From an uncultured Paenibacillaceae bacterium (lineage in GTDB: Bacteria; Bacillota; Bacilli; Paenibacillales; K13): DNA of 64,000 bases. The translations under genes were made by a program, and so were the position numbers. The first letter of the stretch is position 1; every line of letters begins with the position of its first letter. A model generated the notes under the pieces. It was given only the letters and a program-made list of their open reading frames with translations, was not told the origin of the DNA and searched no databases. Positions 34,112 through 42,692 of this stretch are shown here, piece by piece. The DNA lies in assembly GCA_913056365.1 (NCBI GenBank), contig CAJXLT010000004.1, positions 124,001 to 188,000 of the forward strand, in the 5' to 3' direction.

Positions 34112-34996
34112 GTGACCCATCAGCGATTAACCTTCAATCCGGAAGACCTCAAGGTCAAGCTGCGATTCGCCTATGAATGGGAAAGACCGCGTGAGTGGAA
34201 CGCTTCCGGATTTAGCAACCCCGACTTAACCTTGTGGTATATTGTTCGCGGCTCACGTCGACTCATCGTGAACGACCGAACTTATAGGCTGCAACCGGGG
34301 ATACTGGCGCTCGTTCCCCCGCATACCGTATTTGCGACAGAGTGGGAACAGGAAGCGACAGAGCCGATTCATTACTTGGCAGCGAGTGTGTCGGCCTATA
34401 TTCATGGCATTGAATGGTCGCAATTGTACGGACTGCCTCCCTATTGTCGATTGGAGACGAGGACAGATGCAGCCGTTCTGTGTACCAGATGGAAGCACAT
34501 GATCGATGAATGGGAACAATGGAACAGGGAGGGAGGAGAACCGGACGGAGGCATGTTTTCCTTGGAGCGGGCTACAGCGATATTGCGGGTGCAAGCGGCT
34601 TGCAAGCTGTGGCTGGCACATATGATGCAGCGGTTGAAGCCGTATATGGCGACTCCAATTCCTGTTGTCGATGAGCGCGTCCAGCAAGTGTGCGCCTATA
34701 TTCGCAGCGCATATGCCGATGAAATCCGATTGGAGAATATGGCGGCCGCTGCTGGTATCAGTGAAGGGCATCTGCGCCTTCTCTTCCGGGAAAACCTGCG
34801 TTGCTCGCCTTATCGGTACTTGCAGCAGGTACGGATGGAGAAAGCACAGGATCTCCTATTATCGACAGCATTGCCTCTGAACGTTGTTGCACAGCGTGTC
34901 GGATTTGAGGATTACAGTCATTTCTTGAAAATATTCCGTGCTCACGCAGGGGTGTCTCCTTCGTTGTACCGCAAGCTGAATCATCCTTACTCATGA
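34112..34996 (+). CDS. AraC-family transcriptional regulator
   Basis: A 294-residue regulator. Residues 1-150 are a cupin-like sensor (WYIVRGSRRLIVNDRTYRL...ILALVPPHTVF). The C-terminal 100 residues hold two helix-turn-helices: IRLENMAAAAGISEGHLRLLFRE and LPLNVVAQRVGFEDYSHFLKIFR, ending in the GVSPSLYRK signature. GTG start with GGAGGTGA upstream. It is divergent from the sulfatase gene with 143 bp between, the standard layout for a local activator of a sugar-catabolic gene. No inducer can be named. It converges on yhbH. Confidence 0.9.
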   Translation: MTHQRLTFNPEDLKVKLRFAYEWERPREWNASGFSNPDLTLWYIVRGSRRLIVNDRTYRLQPGILALVPPHTVFATEWEQEATEPIHYLAASVSAYIHGIEWSQLYGLPPYCRLETRTDAAVLCTRWKHMIDEWEQWNREGGEPDGGMFSLERATAILRVQAACKLWLAHMMQRLKPYMATPIPVVDERVQQVCAYIRSAYADEIRLENMAAAAGISEGHLRLLFRENLRCSPYRYLQQVRMEKAQDLLLSTALPLNVVAQRVGFEDYSHFLKIFRAHAGVSPSLYRKLNHPYS

Positions 34997-35040
34997 TCGT
35001 GGGTAAGAGCAGGCTAAGTAAGAGCCAAGCCCATTCCGGC

Positions 35041-36198
35041 TTATGAAGTCGGCACCGCTTCCGGCTTGCCGAAGAAGGTCTTCAGCGCCTTGTACACTTC
35101 CCCCTTCTCTCGAATGACACAGTGCTGGAAGCGAGGGTTCGCGATGTGGCGATACGCAGACATGAGTGTGCTGCTGCGGTTGTATTGGTTCACCTCGCCA
35201 TAGCCGAACAGGTTGCTGCGCTCCAGCAGCTTCTCGATCAGTTTCACGCATTTATCGTTATCGCTGGTTAGATTGTCGCCGTCTGAGAAGTGGAACGGAT
35301 ACAGATTGTATTGTGCAGGCGGATAGCGCCGGTCGATGATCTCGAGGGCTGTTTCGTAGGCAGAGCTGCATATGGTGCCGCCGCTTTCACCGCGATTGAA
35401 GAAGTCTTCTTCTGTCACTTCCTTAGCTTCAGTATGGTGGGCGATGAAGACGATGTCGACCTTCTCGTATTTGCGCCGAAGGAAGCGGGTCATCCAGAAG
35501 AAGAAGCTGCGGGCAATGTACTTCTCGAAGTGTCCCATCGAGCCGGAGGTGTCCATCATAGCAAGGATGACGGCGTTCGAGCGCGGTGTCTGAATTTCTT
35601 CCCATGTTTTGTATCGCAGATCCTCGGGTGTGATGCCCTGAATGCCTTTGGTCCCGTTCAAGGCGTTGCGGCGAAGTGTCTCCATAATGGTGCGCTTCTT
35701 GTCGATGTTGGATTGGATGCCTTTTTTGCGAATGTCATTGAATCGGATATCGGTGACGGTTATTTTTTGCTCATCCTTGTGCTTTAATCTTGGCAGCTCC
35801 AGCTCCTCGAACAGCATTTCCTCCACTTCCTCTAGATCGACCTCGGCTTCATACACATCCTCGCCAGGCTGGTCTCCTGCTCCTTCCCCCTTGCCTGACT
35901 TGTTCGCTGCTTGCGGCTCGCGGCCCAGTACGTCGCCGACTTGGCTGTCGCCGTCTCCCTGACCGACATGCTTGCTCTTGCGGTAGTTGTATCGAAAGCG
36001 GTATTCGTCCAAACTGCGGATCGGAATTTTCACAATTTGTTTGCCATTGTTCAAGATGATGCTCTCATCACTAATTAGATCGGGCATATGCTGCTTCATC
36101 GCCTCGCGCACCTTCTGATGGTGACGGCTCTGATCTTCGTACCCTTTGCGGTGCAGCGACCAGTCTTCCCGGGAGACAATAAATAAGCGCTTATTCAT
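35041..36198 (-). CDS. yhbH: YhbH/YeaH family sporulation protein (DUF444)
   Basis: A 385-residue cytoplasmic protein, third member of the PrkA-YhbH-SpoVR set. I start at the ATG at 36198 ([20 protein letters not shown]) because GAGGTGG precedes it; the GTG 9 bp upstream lies on that site. Key tracts are [31 protein letters not shown], the von Willebrand-like [22 protein letters not shown] and [19 protein letters not shown], then [11 protein letters not shown] Glu/Gly-rich variable linker lies around residues 85-130. Deletion in Bacillus subtilis affects sporulation; mechanism is unknown. Neither neighbour belongs to the set. Confidence 0.95.
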   Translation of the reverse strand: MNKRLFIVSREDWSLHRKGYEDQSRHHQKVREAMKQHMPDLISDESIILNNGKQIVKIPIRSLDEYRFRYNYRKSKHVGQGDGDSQVGDVLGREPQAANKSGKGEGAGDQPGEDVYEAEVDLEEVEEMLFEELELPRLKHKDEQKITVTDIRFNDIRKKGIQSNIDKKRTIMETLRRNALNGTKGIQGITPEDLRYKTWEEIQTPRSNAVILAMMDTSGSMGHFEKYIARSFFFWMTRFLRRKYEKVDIVFIAHHTEAKEVTEEDFFNRGESGGTICSSAYETALEIIDRRYPPAQYNLYPFHFSDGDNLTSDNDKCVKLIEKLLERSNLFGYGEVNQYNRSSTLMSAYRHIANPRFQHCVIREKGEVYKALKTFFGKPEAVPTS

Positions 36199-36310
36199 AG
36201 CTGCCACCTCGACTCTGCTTTTTCTTCATGTATATTCAGCCGGGTCCGGGGTATGTTCGGGATTGCTGTTATGTAAGTTGTGGGAAGGTTAGCGCGTTGC
36301 TGTGGAATAA

Positions 36311-36490
36311 GGGAATTACTTGGATTTATTCCTCTCCTCCTGCCCCCGGATTGCGTGATAGCGGGAAATTGTGGTCTTACGTGTGGGGAAAGGATTGATA
36401 TGATTGTTCCTGACAGTATATAAGTCTATATTTTTCCTTTACATAGACCCGTCTAGCGATCTGACCGTGAATAAGACCAGTGCATACCGT
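36311..36490 (+). repeat. Intergenic paired element, copy B
   Basis: The 500-bp gap between yhbH and the endonuclease-like gene holds this element. GGTCTTA (36373-36379) and inverted TAAGACC (36472-36478) span exactly 106 bp; GCGGGAA lies 12 bp outside on the left and the inverted CCGT core 12 bp outside on the right (36361-36490). A weaker copy, GGGAATTACTTGGATTTATT (36311), sits 51 bp to the left of the first half-site. No gene was seen in 36199-36700. Confidence 0.65.
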
Positions 36491-36700
36491 TAATCACCTC
36501 CAGAGTCTGTACATGCGATTGTGCGAATGCTTGCAGTCTGCTGTGACAAAGGATGGAACGTGGCAGTACAGACTTGTCCTGCACATTGCAATTGTGATAC
36601 AGTACGTGTATAGATTCGGTCGTGAAGCACACGCCGCTTGTTTACGGAATTTTCCGTGGCAGGCGGCGTTTTTTATTATCAGAGAGGAGAGAAGCAAGGA

Positions 36701-37366
36701 ATGACATTTCAACAGGAATATGAGCAATTTATAACCGATCATGGTCAGTCACGAACAGGGGAGGCGGCGAGAAGACTGCGTGAAGGGCATGGTCATGCGG
36801 AAAAGCTGTTTCTGGAACACGTATGGTGGCCGGCATTTGGGCATTTCAAGCATTTGTATCCTGAATTTGAAGTGACGGACTACAAGGATGGATTTCGCTA
36901 TCTTGATTATGCCTACATTCGGTCTGGCTTGATGCTCGCGATTGAGTTGGACGGATTCGGTGCGCACTGGAGGAATATTAGCCGTTGGCAGTTCGCGGAC
37001 CACAATAGGAGACAGAACGATCTAATCATGGATGGCTGGAAGGTATTGCGATTTGCTTATGACGATATTAAGGATAACCCGCGCTATTGCCAACAGAAGC
37101 TTCAGCAATTCATGGGTAGATGGTATGGGGATGAACAGCGCGTACTTGATGCAGATTACAAGGAGAAGGAGATAATCCGGTATGCATTGAAGGCAGTGCG
37201 TCCAGTCAAGCCGTTAGAGATAAGCAGCTATATGGGGGTGGACGTCAAGACAGCAAGGAAATGGCTTGTTCAATTAGTCGACAAAAGATGGCTGTTGCCA
37301 GCCTCGGGAAGCAAGCGGATACGATCGTATCGGCTCAATGTGGAAGGGAAGCCGTTCATCCTGTAG
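36701..37366 (+). CDS. Endonuclease-like (DUF559/Vsr-type) protein with winged helix
   Basis: A 221-residue soluble protein. The middle part carries LAIELDGFGAHWRNISRWQFADHNRRQNDLIMDGWKVLRFAYDDI (read as separate pieces: Glu-x-Asp-Gly, then His, Asp-x-x-Arg, and a terminal Leu-Arg-Phe strand), the pattern of DUF559/Vsr-like PD-(D/E)XK nucleases. The C-terminal 60 residues (YALKAVRPVKPLEISSYMG...TARKWLVQLVDKRWL) resemble a winged helix. ATG at 36701 with GAGAGGAGA upstream; the earlier in-frame start has none. No methylase or restriction genes are adjacent, and repeats lie on both sides. Likely a stand-alone nuclease domain protein; role unknown. Confidence 0.7.
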   Translation: MTFQQEYEQFITDHGQSRTGEAARRLREGHGHAEKLFLEHVWWPAFGHFKHLYPEFEVTDYKDGFRYLDYAYIRSGLMLAIELDGFGAHWRNISRWQFADHNRRQNDLIMDGWKVLRFAYDDIKDNPRYCQQKLQQFMGRWYGDEQRVLDADYKEKEIIRYALKAVRPVKPLEISSYMGVDVKTARKWLVQLVDKRWLLPASGSKRIRSYRLNVEGKPFIL

Positions 37367-37454
37367 GAATGAGGGGAGCGCTTGCAACGTTACGGTCCAA
37401 ACCGGTTGGTCAATGGGCGATGGATGGTTGTATGATTGCTAGTGGTATCGGCTA

Positions 37455-37634
37455 ACGGGAATGAAAGGTCTTATTTTGCCGGAATGCGTGGATCATGGAT
37501 TCATAAGGGGAAAAAGTGGAGCTAACCCATGTATTCGGTATGAGTAAACGGTGATTTGATGTGATTAAGACCATTTTTTCCAGCTATACTTACATCCTAG
37601 GATAACTTTACTGAATAGAACCAGTAATTCCCGC
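37455..37634 (+). repeat. Intergenic paired element, copy C
   Basis: The 464-bp gap before the nucleoside hydrolase gene holds this element. GGTCTTA (37467-37473) and inverted TAAGACC (37566-37572) again span exactly 106 bp, with ACGGGAA 12 bp outside on the left and a TTCCAGC core 12 bp outside on the right (37455-37584). A further half-site, TAGAACC plus 12 bp to CCCGC (37616-37634), lies 50 bp beyond. Copies B and C flank the endonuclease-like gene. Confidence 0.65.
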
Positions 37635-37730
37635 TATTTTATCGCATATTTGACGAAGTTGGATCATGCCCACATTCGTGGGTTATTTTATAGGTTTGTA
37701 TGAATTTTATGCGAAGTTTGATTCACTTTG

Positions 37731-37759
37731 TTGACGCAATGGACGAAGCTATTTAATAT
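37731..37759 (+). promoter_or_regulatory. Sigma-A promoter of the nucleoside hydrolase gene
   Basis: TTGACG (37731), 17-bp spacer, TAATAT (37754); start codon 72 bp below. Confidence 0.65.
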
Positions 37760-37830
37760 TCGTAGTAACATATAGGGTGAGCGGTTTAACGCGTGTCAAG
37801 AACTAACCTACAAACAGGAGGAATTCCGCC

Positions 37831-38763
37831 ATGACTTACCCAACGATCACAGAACAGCAGCGATTCGCCCGGTTGCAATATCCCAAGGGCAAGGTTCGCA
37901 TGATTCTGGATACTGATACATACAATGAAATCGACGATCAGTTTGCAGTGATTTATTCCTTGCTTGCCAGAGAGAAGCTGCAGGTGGAAGCCTTCTATGC
38001 CGCACCCTTCTTCAATGAGAAGTCCAGCGGTCCTGCAGACGGTATGCGCAGGAGCTACGAAGAGCTGGTCCGGATTCGCGAGCTTATGAAGCTTCCGGAG
38101 CATCCGCCGATCTATTATGGCGCGGAAGCGTATATGCCGGGTGCTGATGAGCCTGTCATGAGTGATGCGGCGAACGATCTGATCCGCCGGGCGCACGATT
38201 CTTCTCCTGATGATCCGTTGTACGTAGTGGCGATCGGGGCGATTACGAATGTTGCGTCTGCGATTGTCCATGACCCGTCTATACTAGAGAATATCGTGGT
38301 CGTCTGGTTGGGAGGCAATTCTCTTCAATGGCCGGATACGCGAGAATTTAATCTGAAGCAGGATCCGCATGCAGCACGTATCTTGCTGGATTGCGGGGTT
38401 CCGCTAGTACTCGTGCCATGCATGGGCGTGGCTACGCACTTGACTACGACGTTGTCGGAGCTGCGAGACTATGTGAAGGATACGGGAGCGATCGGCCGTT
38501 ATCTGTACGAGACATTCGAGGAAACGAGCACCGATCATAAGGGGCACTCCAGAGTGATCTGGGACATCTCGACCATTGCCTACTTGTTAGATGAGCGGTT
38601 TGTGGAATCGGATTTGGTTCATAGTCCGCTACTGACAGATGAAATCACTTGGGATACGGACGCTTCGCGTCACACGATCCGTTGTGTGCGCTATTTGCAC
38701 CGAGACCGAATATTCAAGGATCTGTTCGGAAAGCTGGAACAGTTCGGTAAGCAGCAAGGATGA
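37831..38763 (+). CDS. Inosine/uridine-type nucleoside hydrolase
   Basis: A 310-residue N-ribohydrolase that cleaves nucleosides to free base and ribose. The Ca2+-binding signature is at about 28-38 as DTDTYNEIDDQFA (the family form is DTDxGxDD, here with Tyr-Asn-Glu-Ile inserted/replaced, as in the divergent group). IGAITNVASAI and VVWLGGNSLQWPDTREFNLKQDPHAARI are the substrate-site tracts and DISTIAYLLD the C-terminal Asp-x-x-x-hydrophobic motif. GGAGGAATTCCGCC precedes the ATG. First gene of a same-strand run that ends in ribokinase, which could use the released ribose. Confidence 0.88.
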   Translation: MTYPTITEQQRFARLQYPKGKVRMILDTDTYNEIDDQFAVIYSLLAREKLQVEAFYAAPFFNEKSSGPADGMRRSYEELVRIRELMKLPEHPPIYYGAEAYMPGADEPVMSDAANDLIRRAHDSSPDDPLYVVAIGAITNVASAIVHDPSILENIVVVWLGGNSLQWPDTREFNLKQDPHAARILLDCGVPLVLVPCMGVATHLTTTLSELRDYVKDTGAIGRYLYETFEETSTDHKGHSRVIWDISTIAYLLDERFVESDLVHSPLLTDEITWDTDASRHTIRCVRYLHRDRIFKDLFGKLEQFGKQQG

Positions 38764-38954
38764 TAGGAGCTGCGTGAGCGTCTGTATCGTGCTTCGATAT
38801 TGCTGCCGCGCTGCTATTGTAAGATCTCGGTCAGTAGTAGATAACGGGCAAGTGTAGTATACGGCAGGATTGTGTATAGAGGAAAGATGTCATGAAACTG
38901 CTCGAAGGGTCACCATTCTGTATGGCACAGCTGTCGGGGGTTGTGTATACTTGT

Positions 38955-39057
38955 GGGGGCGTCGCCCCCTTTTGCACCGTTAAGAAAACGTTTTATTTCC
39001 CACATAGGAAATCAAGATACATACATCATCACCGTAATAGAGTGTTACACGGTGATG
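38955..39057 (+). promoter_or_regulatory. Structured leader before the GH9 gene
   Basis: Three signals lie in the 315-bp gap. GGGGGC-GTC-GCCCCC plus TTTT (38955-38973) is a compact terminator or attenuator. A 10-bp palindrome AAAACGTTTT (38985) resembles a LacI/CcpA-class operator core. CATCACCGT (39027) pairs with ACGGTGATG (39049) just before the ribosome site AAGGAGAG. Function is inferred from position. Confidence 0.45.
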
Positions 39058-39078
39058 AGTTAAGGAGAGTTCAGAGAC

Positions 39079-40737
39079 ATGACGACAATTAACCATGCGA
39101 TTAGAGTAGGCCAGTTGGGCTTCCAGCCTAACGAGCACAAGATGGCCGTGTTCCTGCAAGGAACGGAAGGCGGAGATTTCGCCGTAGAAGATGCAGCAAG
39201 CGGCAAGGCTGTATATCGCGGCAAGCTGCACGGACCGATTCAGAGTGAAGCAAGCGGTGAACGTGTGTATCAAGCTGTGTTCACTGAGCTGGATCAACCG
39301 GGTGAGTACCGGATTACTGGGTCGCAGGGACAGAAGTCCGCTTCGTTCACGATTAGCGAGAGTGTGTTTCATCACGCACATCAAGCGCTGTTGAAAGCTT
39401 TTTATTATTTGCGCTGCGGCACCGATCTGGAGAAGGAATATGCAGAGCCTTGGACCCATAAGGCCTGTCATCTCACTCCAGCGATTGTATATGGTCAAGA
39501 GGAGCGCAGGATTGATGTCAGCGGCGGCTGGCATGATGCGGGAGACTACGGCAAGTATGTTGTACCTGGCGCGAAGGCTGTAGCAGATTTGCTGCTTGCG
39601 TACGAGGATGCGCCAGATGCGTTCTCTGCTGCAATTCCGTTGCCGGAATCTGGTTCAGGTGTGCCTGATGTGTTATCAGAATGCCGCTATGAACTGGAGT
39701 GGATGCTGAAGATGCAGGATTCTGACAACGATGGCGTCTTCCACAAAGTGACGACGTTGAAATTCCCTAGCTCCGACTGCATGCCAGAAGATGACCATGC
39801 TGACTTATACTTGTCGCCAATCTCGGCAGCGGCAACAGGCTGCTTCGCCGGGGTGATGGCGATGGCGTCACGCCTATATGCATCGTTCGATTCCGTGTTT
39901 GCGAAGCGTTGTCTGAGCGCGGCAGTGCGTGCTTGGAGTTGGTTGGAGCGCAATCCGGAGGTGCCTGGTTTCGAGAATCCGCCAATCATCAGAACTGGCG
40001 AATATGACGACAGCAATGATCGGGATGAACGCTTCTGGGCGGCAGCCGAGCTATACCGCACGACAGGCGAGGCTGTGTATCATGTAGCGTTCCGCAAGCT
40101 TGCGGAGGAGTCCGACTTCTATATGTATCGCTTAGGCTGGGCGGATATGGGCGGTTATGGTGTATTAGCTTACCTGAGGCTGCCAGCTGCGCAGCAGCAC
40201 GCTGATCTTGCAGGTAAGCTCAAGCAGGGATGGATTGCACAAGCCGATGACTTCGTGAAGCGCAGTAAGCGGGACGGTTACGGGGTGTCCTTGCTGCCGA
40301 GTCATTACATATGGGGCAGCAATATGCTCATCTTGAACCACGCTATGACATTGCTGATTGCTTACCAACTAACCGGCGAGGAGCAATACCGAGCATGCGC
40401 CTATAACCATTGGCAGTATATTCTCGGCTGCAATCCGGTTGATCTGAGCTATGTAACCGGTGTCGGTGACCGGTATGTACGGAATCCGCATTATCGCCCG
40501 GGGATTGGCGATGGGATTGCGGAGCCGATTCCGGGTATGGTGTCCGGCGGTCCGAATCATGGCTTACAGGACGAGATTGCCGAGAAGGAGCTTGCCGGTC
40601 AACCGCCTGCCAAGTGCTTCGTGGATCATGAGGATAGCTATGCAACGAATGAAATTACGATTTACTGGAATTCACCAGCAGTCTATGTAACTGCGCAATT
40701 TACGAAAGCAAGAGCAGCATCACTTGCGGCCAAGTAA
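39079..40737 (+). CDS. Cytoplasmic glycoside hydrolase family 9 enzyme
   Basis: A 552-residue GH9 protein: an N-terminal Ig-like domain (about 5-92, VGQLGFQPNEHKMAVF...) and an (alpha/alpha)6 barrel. Catalytic residues are in GGWHDAGDYGKYV (Asp153 and Asp156, the base pair) and in SYATNEITIYWNSP (acid Glu525). There is no signal peptide, unlike secreted cellulases; cytoplasmic GH9 enzymes act on short imported oligosaccharides such as cello- or chito-oligosaccharides. So this is likely an intracellular exo-glycosidase, not a secreted endoglucanase. It sits in a same-strand carbohydrate cluster with a structured leader upstream. Confidence 0.9.
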   Translation: MTTINHAIRVGQLGFQPNEHKMAVFLQGTEGGDFAVEDAASGKAVYRGKLHGPIQSEASGERVYQAVFTELDQPGEYRITGSQGQKSASFTISESVFHHAHQALLKAFYYLRCGTDLEKEYAEPWTHKACHLTPAIVYGQEERRIDVSGGWHDAGDYGKYVVPGAKAVADLLLAYEDAPDAFSAAIPLPESGSGVPDVLSECRYELEWMLKMQDSDNDGVFHKVTTLKFPSSDCMPEDDHADLYLSPISAAATGCFAGVMAMASRLYASFDSVFAKRCLSAAVRAWSWLERNPEVPGFENPPIIRTGEYDDSNDRDERFWAAAELYRTTGEAVYHVAFRKLAEESDFYMYRLGWADMGGYGVLAYLRLPAAQQHADLAGKLKQGWIAQADDFVKRSKRDGYGVSLLPSHYIWGSNMLILNHAMTLLIAYQLTGEEQYRACAYNHWQYILGCNPVDLSYVTGVGDRYVRNPHYRPGIGDGIAEPIPGMVSGGPNHGLQDEIAEKELAGQPPAKCFVDHEDSYATNEITIYWNSPAVYVTAQFTKARAASLAAK

Positions 40738-40790
40738 TTGCCATCCACACATTAGCGGATTTATACAACAAGAAGGAGAGGAAGTTGTCT

Positions 40791-42515
40791 ATGTCACAGT
40801 CTTACCAACATTTTGATCTAGCGATTTATTGCACAGCAGGTGATTTGGAGAATATCTCCAGAGAGCAGCTGGAGCGAGACATTGCGTTCTTCCAGAAGCA
40901 CCTGAAGCTGTCTAAGGCGTATATCGAGAACCATCGAGGAGACATCCACCTGTCTAGGGAGCGCTTGCAGGAACTGAAGGACATCTTCGAATCGAAGGGA
41001 ATTGCTACGGCTGGAGGCATCACACCGACCTTGCCGGACGCCTATCGTCCTGGCTATAATCGGTTATTCGGCGGGATTTGTTATACAGATGAAGCGTCGC
41101 GCAAGCAGTTTCAGCATGCCGTAGAAACCGCTGCAGCTGTGTTCGATGAAGTGATCTTCGACGACTTCTTCTTCAACAATTGCGCTTGTGACACTTGCCT
41201 GGAAGGCAAGGGAGATCGGACTTGGGAAGAGTTCCGTCTGGAGCTGATGACCGAGGTTTCAGAAAATCTCATTATGAAGCCGGGTAAGGCAGTCAATCCG
41301 AACGTTAAGCTCGTTATCAAGTACCCGAACTGGATCGAATCGTACCAGTCCACCGGCTATAATACCGAATTGCAGCCCAACTTGTTCGACGGCATCTATA
41401 CGGGCACCGAGACACGCAATCCGTATAACAGCCAACAGCACATTCCGCGTTACGCCTCCTATTCATTAATGCGCTGGATGGAACACTTGAAGCCGGGCGA
41501 GAACGGCGGCGGCTGGTTCGACAGCTTGGATTGTACGTACATCGACTATTATTTGGAGCAGGCGTACTTGACTGTATTCAGTAAGGCGAGAGAGCTGACC
41601 TTATTCTGCTATGGCTTGCTCAAGGATTCGCTGTACATTCCGCCACTCGGCTTCCAGCTGGACAAGCTGGACGAGCTGGACGAGCTTGCGCCGAAGCTGG
41701 GTGAGCCGCTCGGCTTGCGCGTATATCAGCCGCATCATGGACGTGGTGAGGATCATCTATACAATTACCTTGGAGGATTAGGTATTCCGTTCGAACCGTC
41801 ACCGCATTTTCCTGAGAACGGGGAGAAGGTGCTTGTCGCCGCAGATGCTACTAGAGACCCGGATATATTGGATAAAATTAAGCGCCATATGCAGGCTGGC
41901 GGCGAAGTGATCATGACGTCAGGCTTCCTCGAGAAGATGGAAGGTCGTGGTGTGGAACAGTTGACAACGCTGCGCACGACTGGTAAGCGCATTTCGATTC
42001 AGAAGTATGGTATGGACACACGCAGCTGTACGTTTGATCGGTTCGCTGAAGGAGCCGAGCCTGTTCTGTTCCCGGTACTAGAATACAGCACGAACGGTAC
42101 TTGGCAGATGATCATCGGCTTCAACAGTGACTACAACTTGCCTGTGCTCATGTATGATAATTACGGCAAGGGCAAGCTGTACACACTGACTGTTCCAGAC
42201 AACATGGCTGATTTTCGCAAGCTGCCGCAGGAAGCACTGCATGCCTTGCGCCGGACATTGGTCGGAGAGCTGCCATGCGTGCTGGAGGGCAAGAGTGATG
42301 CAGGGCTGTTCATCTATGATAACGGTACGGTCATCGTACAATCGTTCCGTACGGATCCGGAGCGTTGGGGTATTCGCGTACCAGCTGACAGCGATGTAGT
42401 ACGGGTGAAGACAGGTAAGTCAGCAAAGCGCGTACGCGAGGAAGACGGTGCGGCGATCTACGAAGCGATGCTATCTCCGTCCAGCTTCGAAGTGTTCCAA
42501 ATTGTGAAGAGATAA
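40791..42515 (+). CDS. Unrecognised protein, probable TIM-barrel glycosidase
   Basis: A 574-residue soluble protein that I cannot assign to a named family. The N-terminal 340 residues read as a TIM barrel: repeated beta-strand-like starts, KGIATAGGITPT, and VFDEVIFDDFFFNNCACDTC at about 117-137, where an acidic pair ends a strand as in retaining or inverting glycosidases. WFDSLDCTYIDYYLEQAYLTVF holds a second Asp. Residues 345-450 (VLVAADATRDPDILDKIKRHMQAGGEVIMTSGFLE, read in parts) resemble the Rossmann-like trimerisation domain of GH42-type enzymes, and the tail is beta-rich. ATG at 40791 follows AAGGAGAGG by 9 bp. Lying 53 bp after the GH9 gene, it probably acts on the same substrate. Confidence 0.6.
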   Translation: MSQSYQHFDLAIYCTAGDLENISREQLERDIAFFQKHLKLSKAYIENHRGDIHLSRERLQELKDIFESKGIATAGGITPTLPDAYRPGYNRLFGGICYTDEASRKQFQHAVETAAAVFDEVIFDDFFFNNCACDTCLEGKGDRTWEEFRLELMTEVSENLIMKPGKAVNPNVKLVIKYPNWIESYQSTGYNTELQPNLFDGIYTGTETRNPYNSQQHIPRYASYSLMRWMEHLKPGENGGGWFDSLDCTYIDYYLEQAYLTVFSKARELTLFCYGLLKDSLYIPPLGFQLDKLDELDELAPKLGEPLGLRVYQPHHGRGEDHLYNYLGGLGIPFEPSPHFPENGEKVLVAADATRDPDILDKIKRHMQAGGEVIMTSGFLEKMEGRGVEQLTTLRTTGKRISIQKYGMDTRSCTFDRFAEGAEPVLFPVLEYSTNGTWQMIIGFNSDYNLPVLMYDNYGKGKLYTLTVPDNMADFRKLPQEALHALRRTLVGELPCVLEGKSDAGLFIYDNGTVIVQSFRTDPERWGIRVPADSDVVRVKTGKSAKRVREEDGAAIYEAMLSPSSFEVFQIVKR

Positions 42516-42631
42516 GTGTACAGATTGTTCAGGGAGGCTGTCCATTTACTACAAGGGGCAGCTTTCCGTATGTGGACAGACCGTATGTTGACAGTTACCT
42601 CTGCGTAACCAAGTTAAGCAAAGTTGATTAT

Positions 42632-42659
42632 TTTACAGAAAGCGCTGTCAGTTTATAAT
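42632..42659 (+). promoter_or_regulatory. Promoter with overlapping cre-like site
   Basis: TTTACA (42632), 16-bp spacer, TATAAT (42654). Inside lies AGAAAGCGCTGTCA (42637-42650), which fits the CcpA operator consensus TGWAANCGNTNWCA at all but the first base. Binding there would block transcription of the downstream reductase and ribokinase genes in rich carbon. Confidence 0.6.
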
Positions 42660-42692
42660 GGGAAGTAGAACATAATCAAGGAGGCACATGCT

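Noticed and set aside
36199-36300. Sigma-E promoter for yhbH
   Set aside because: A CATACCCC -10-like box exists but the -35 spacing is too short to support it.
38892-39092. 66-residue frame in the GH9 leader that starts with ATG
   Set aside because: It reads through a GC hairpin with T run and overlaps the GH9 start; the sequence is Cys/His/Arg-rich without coding character.
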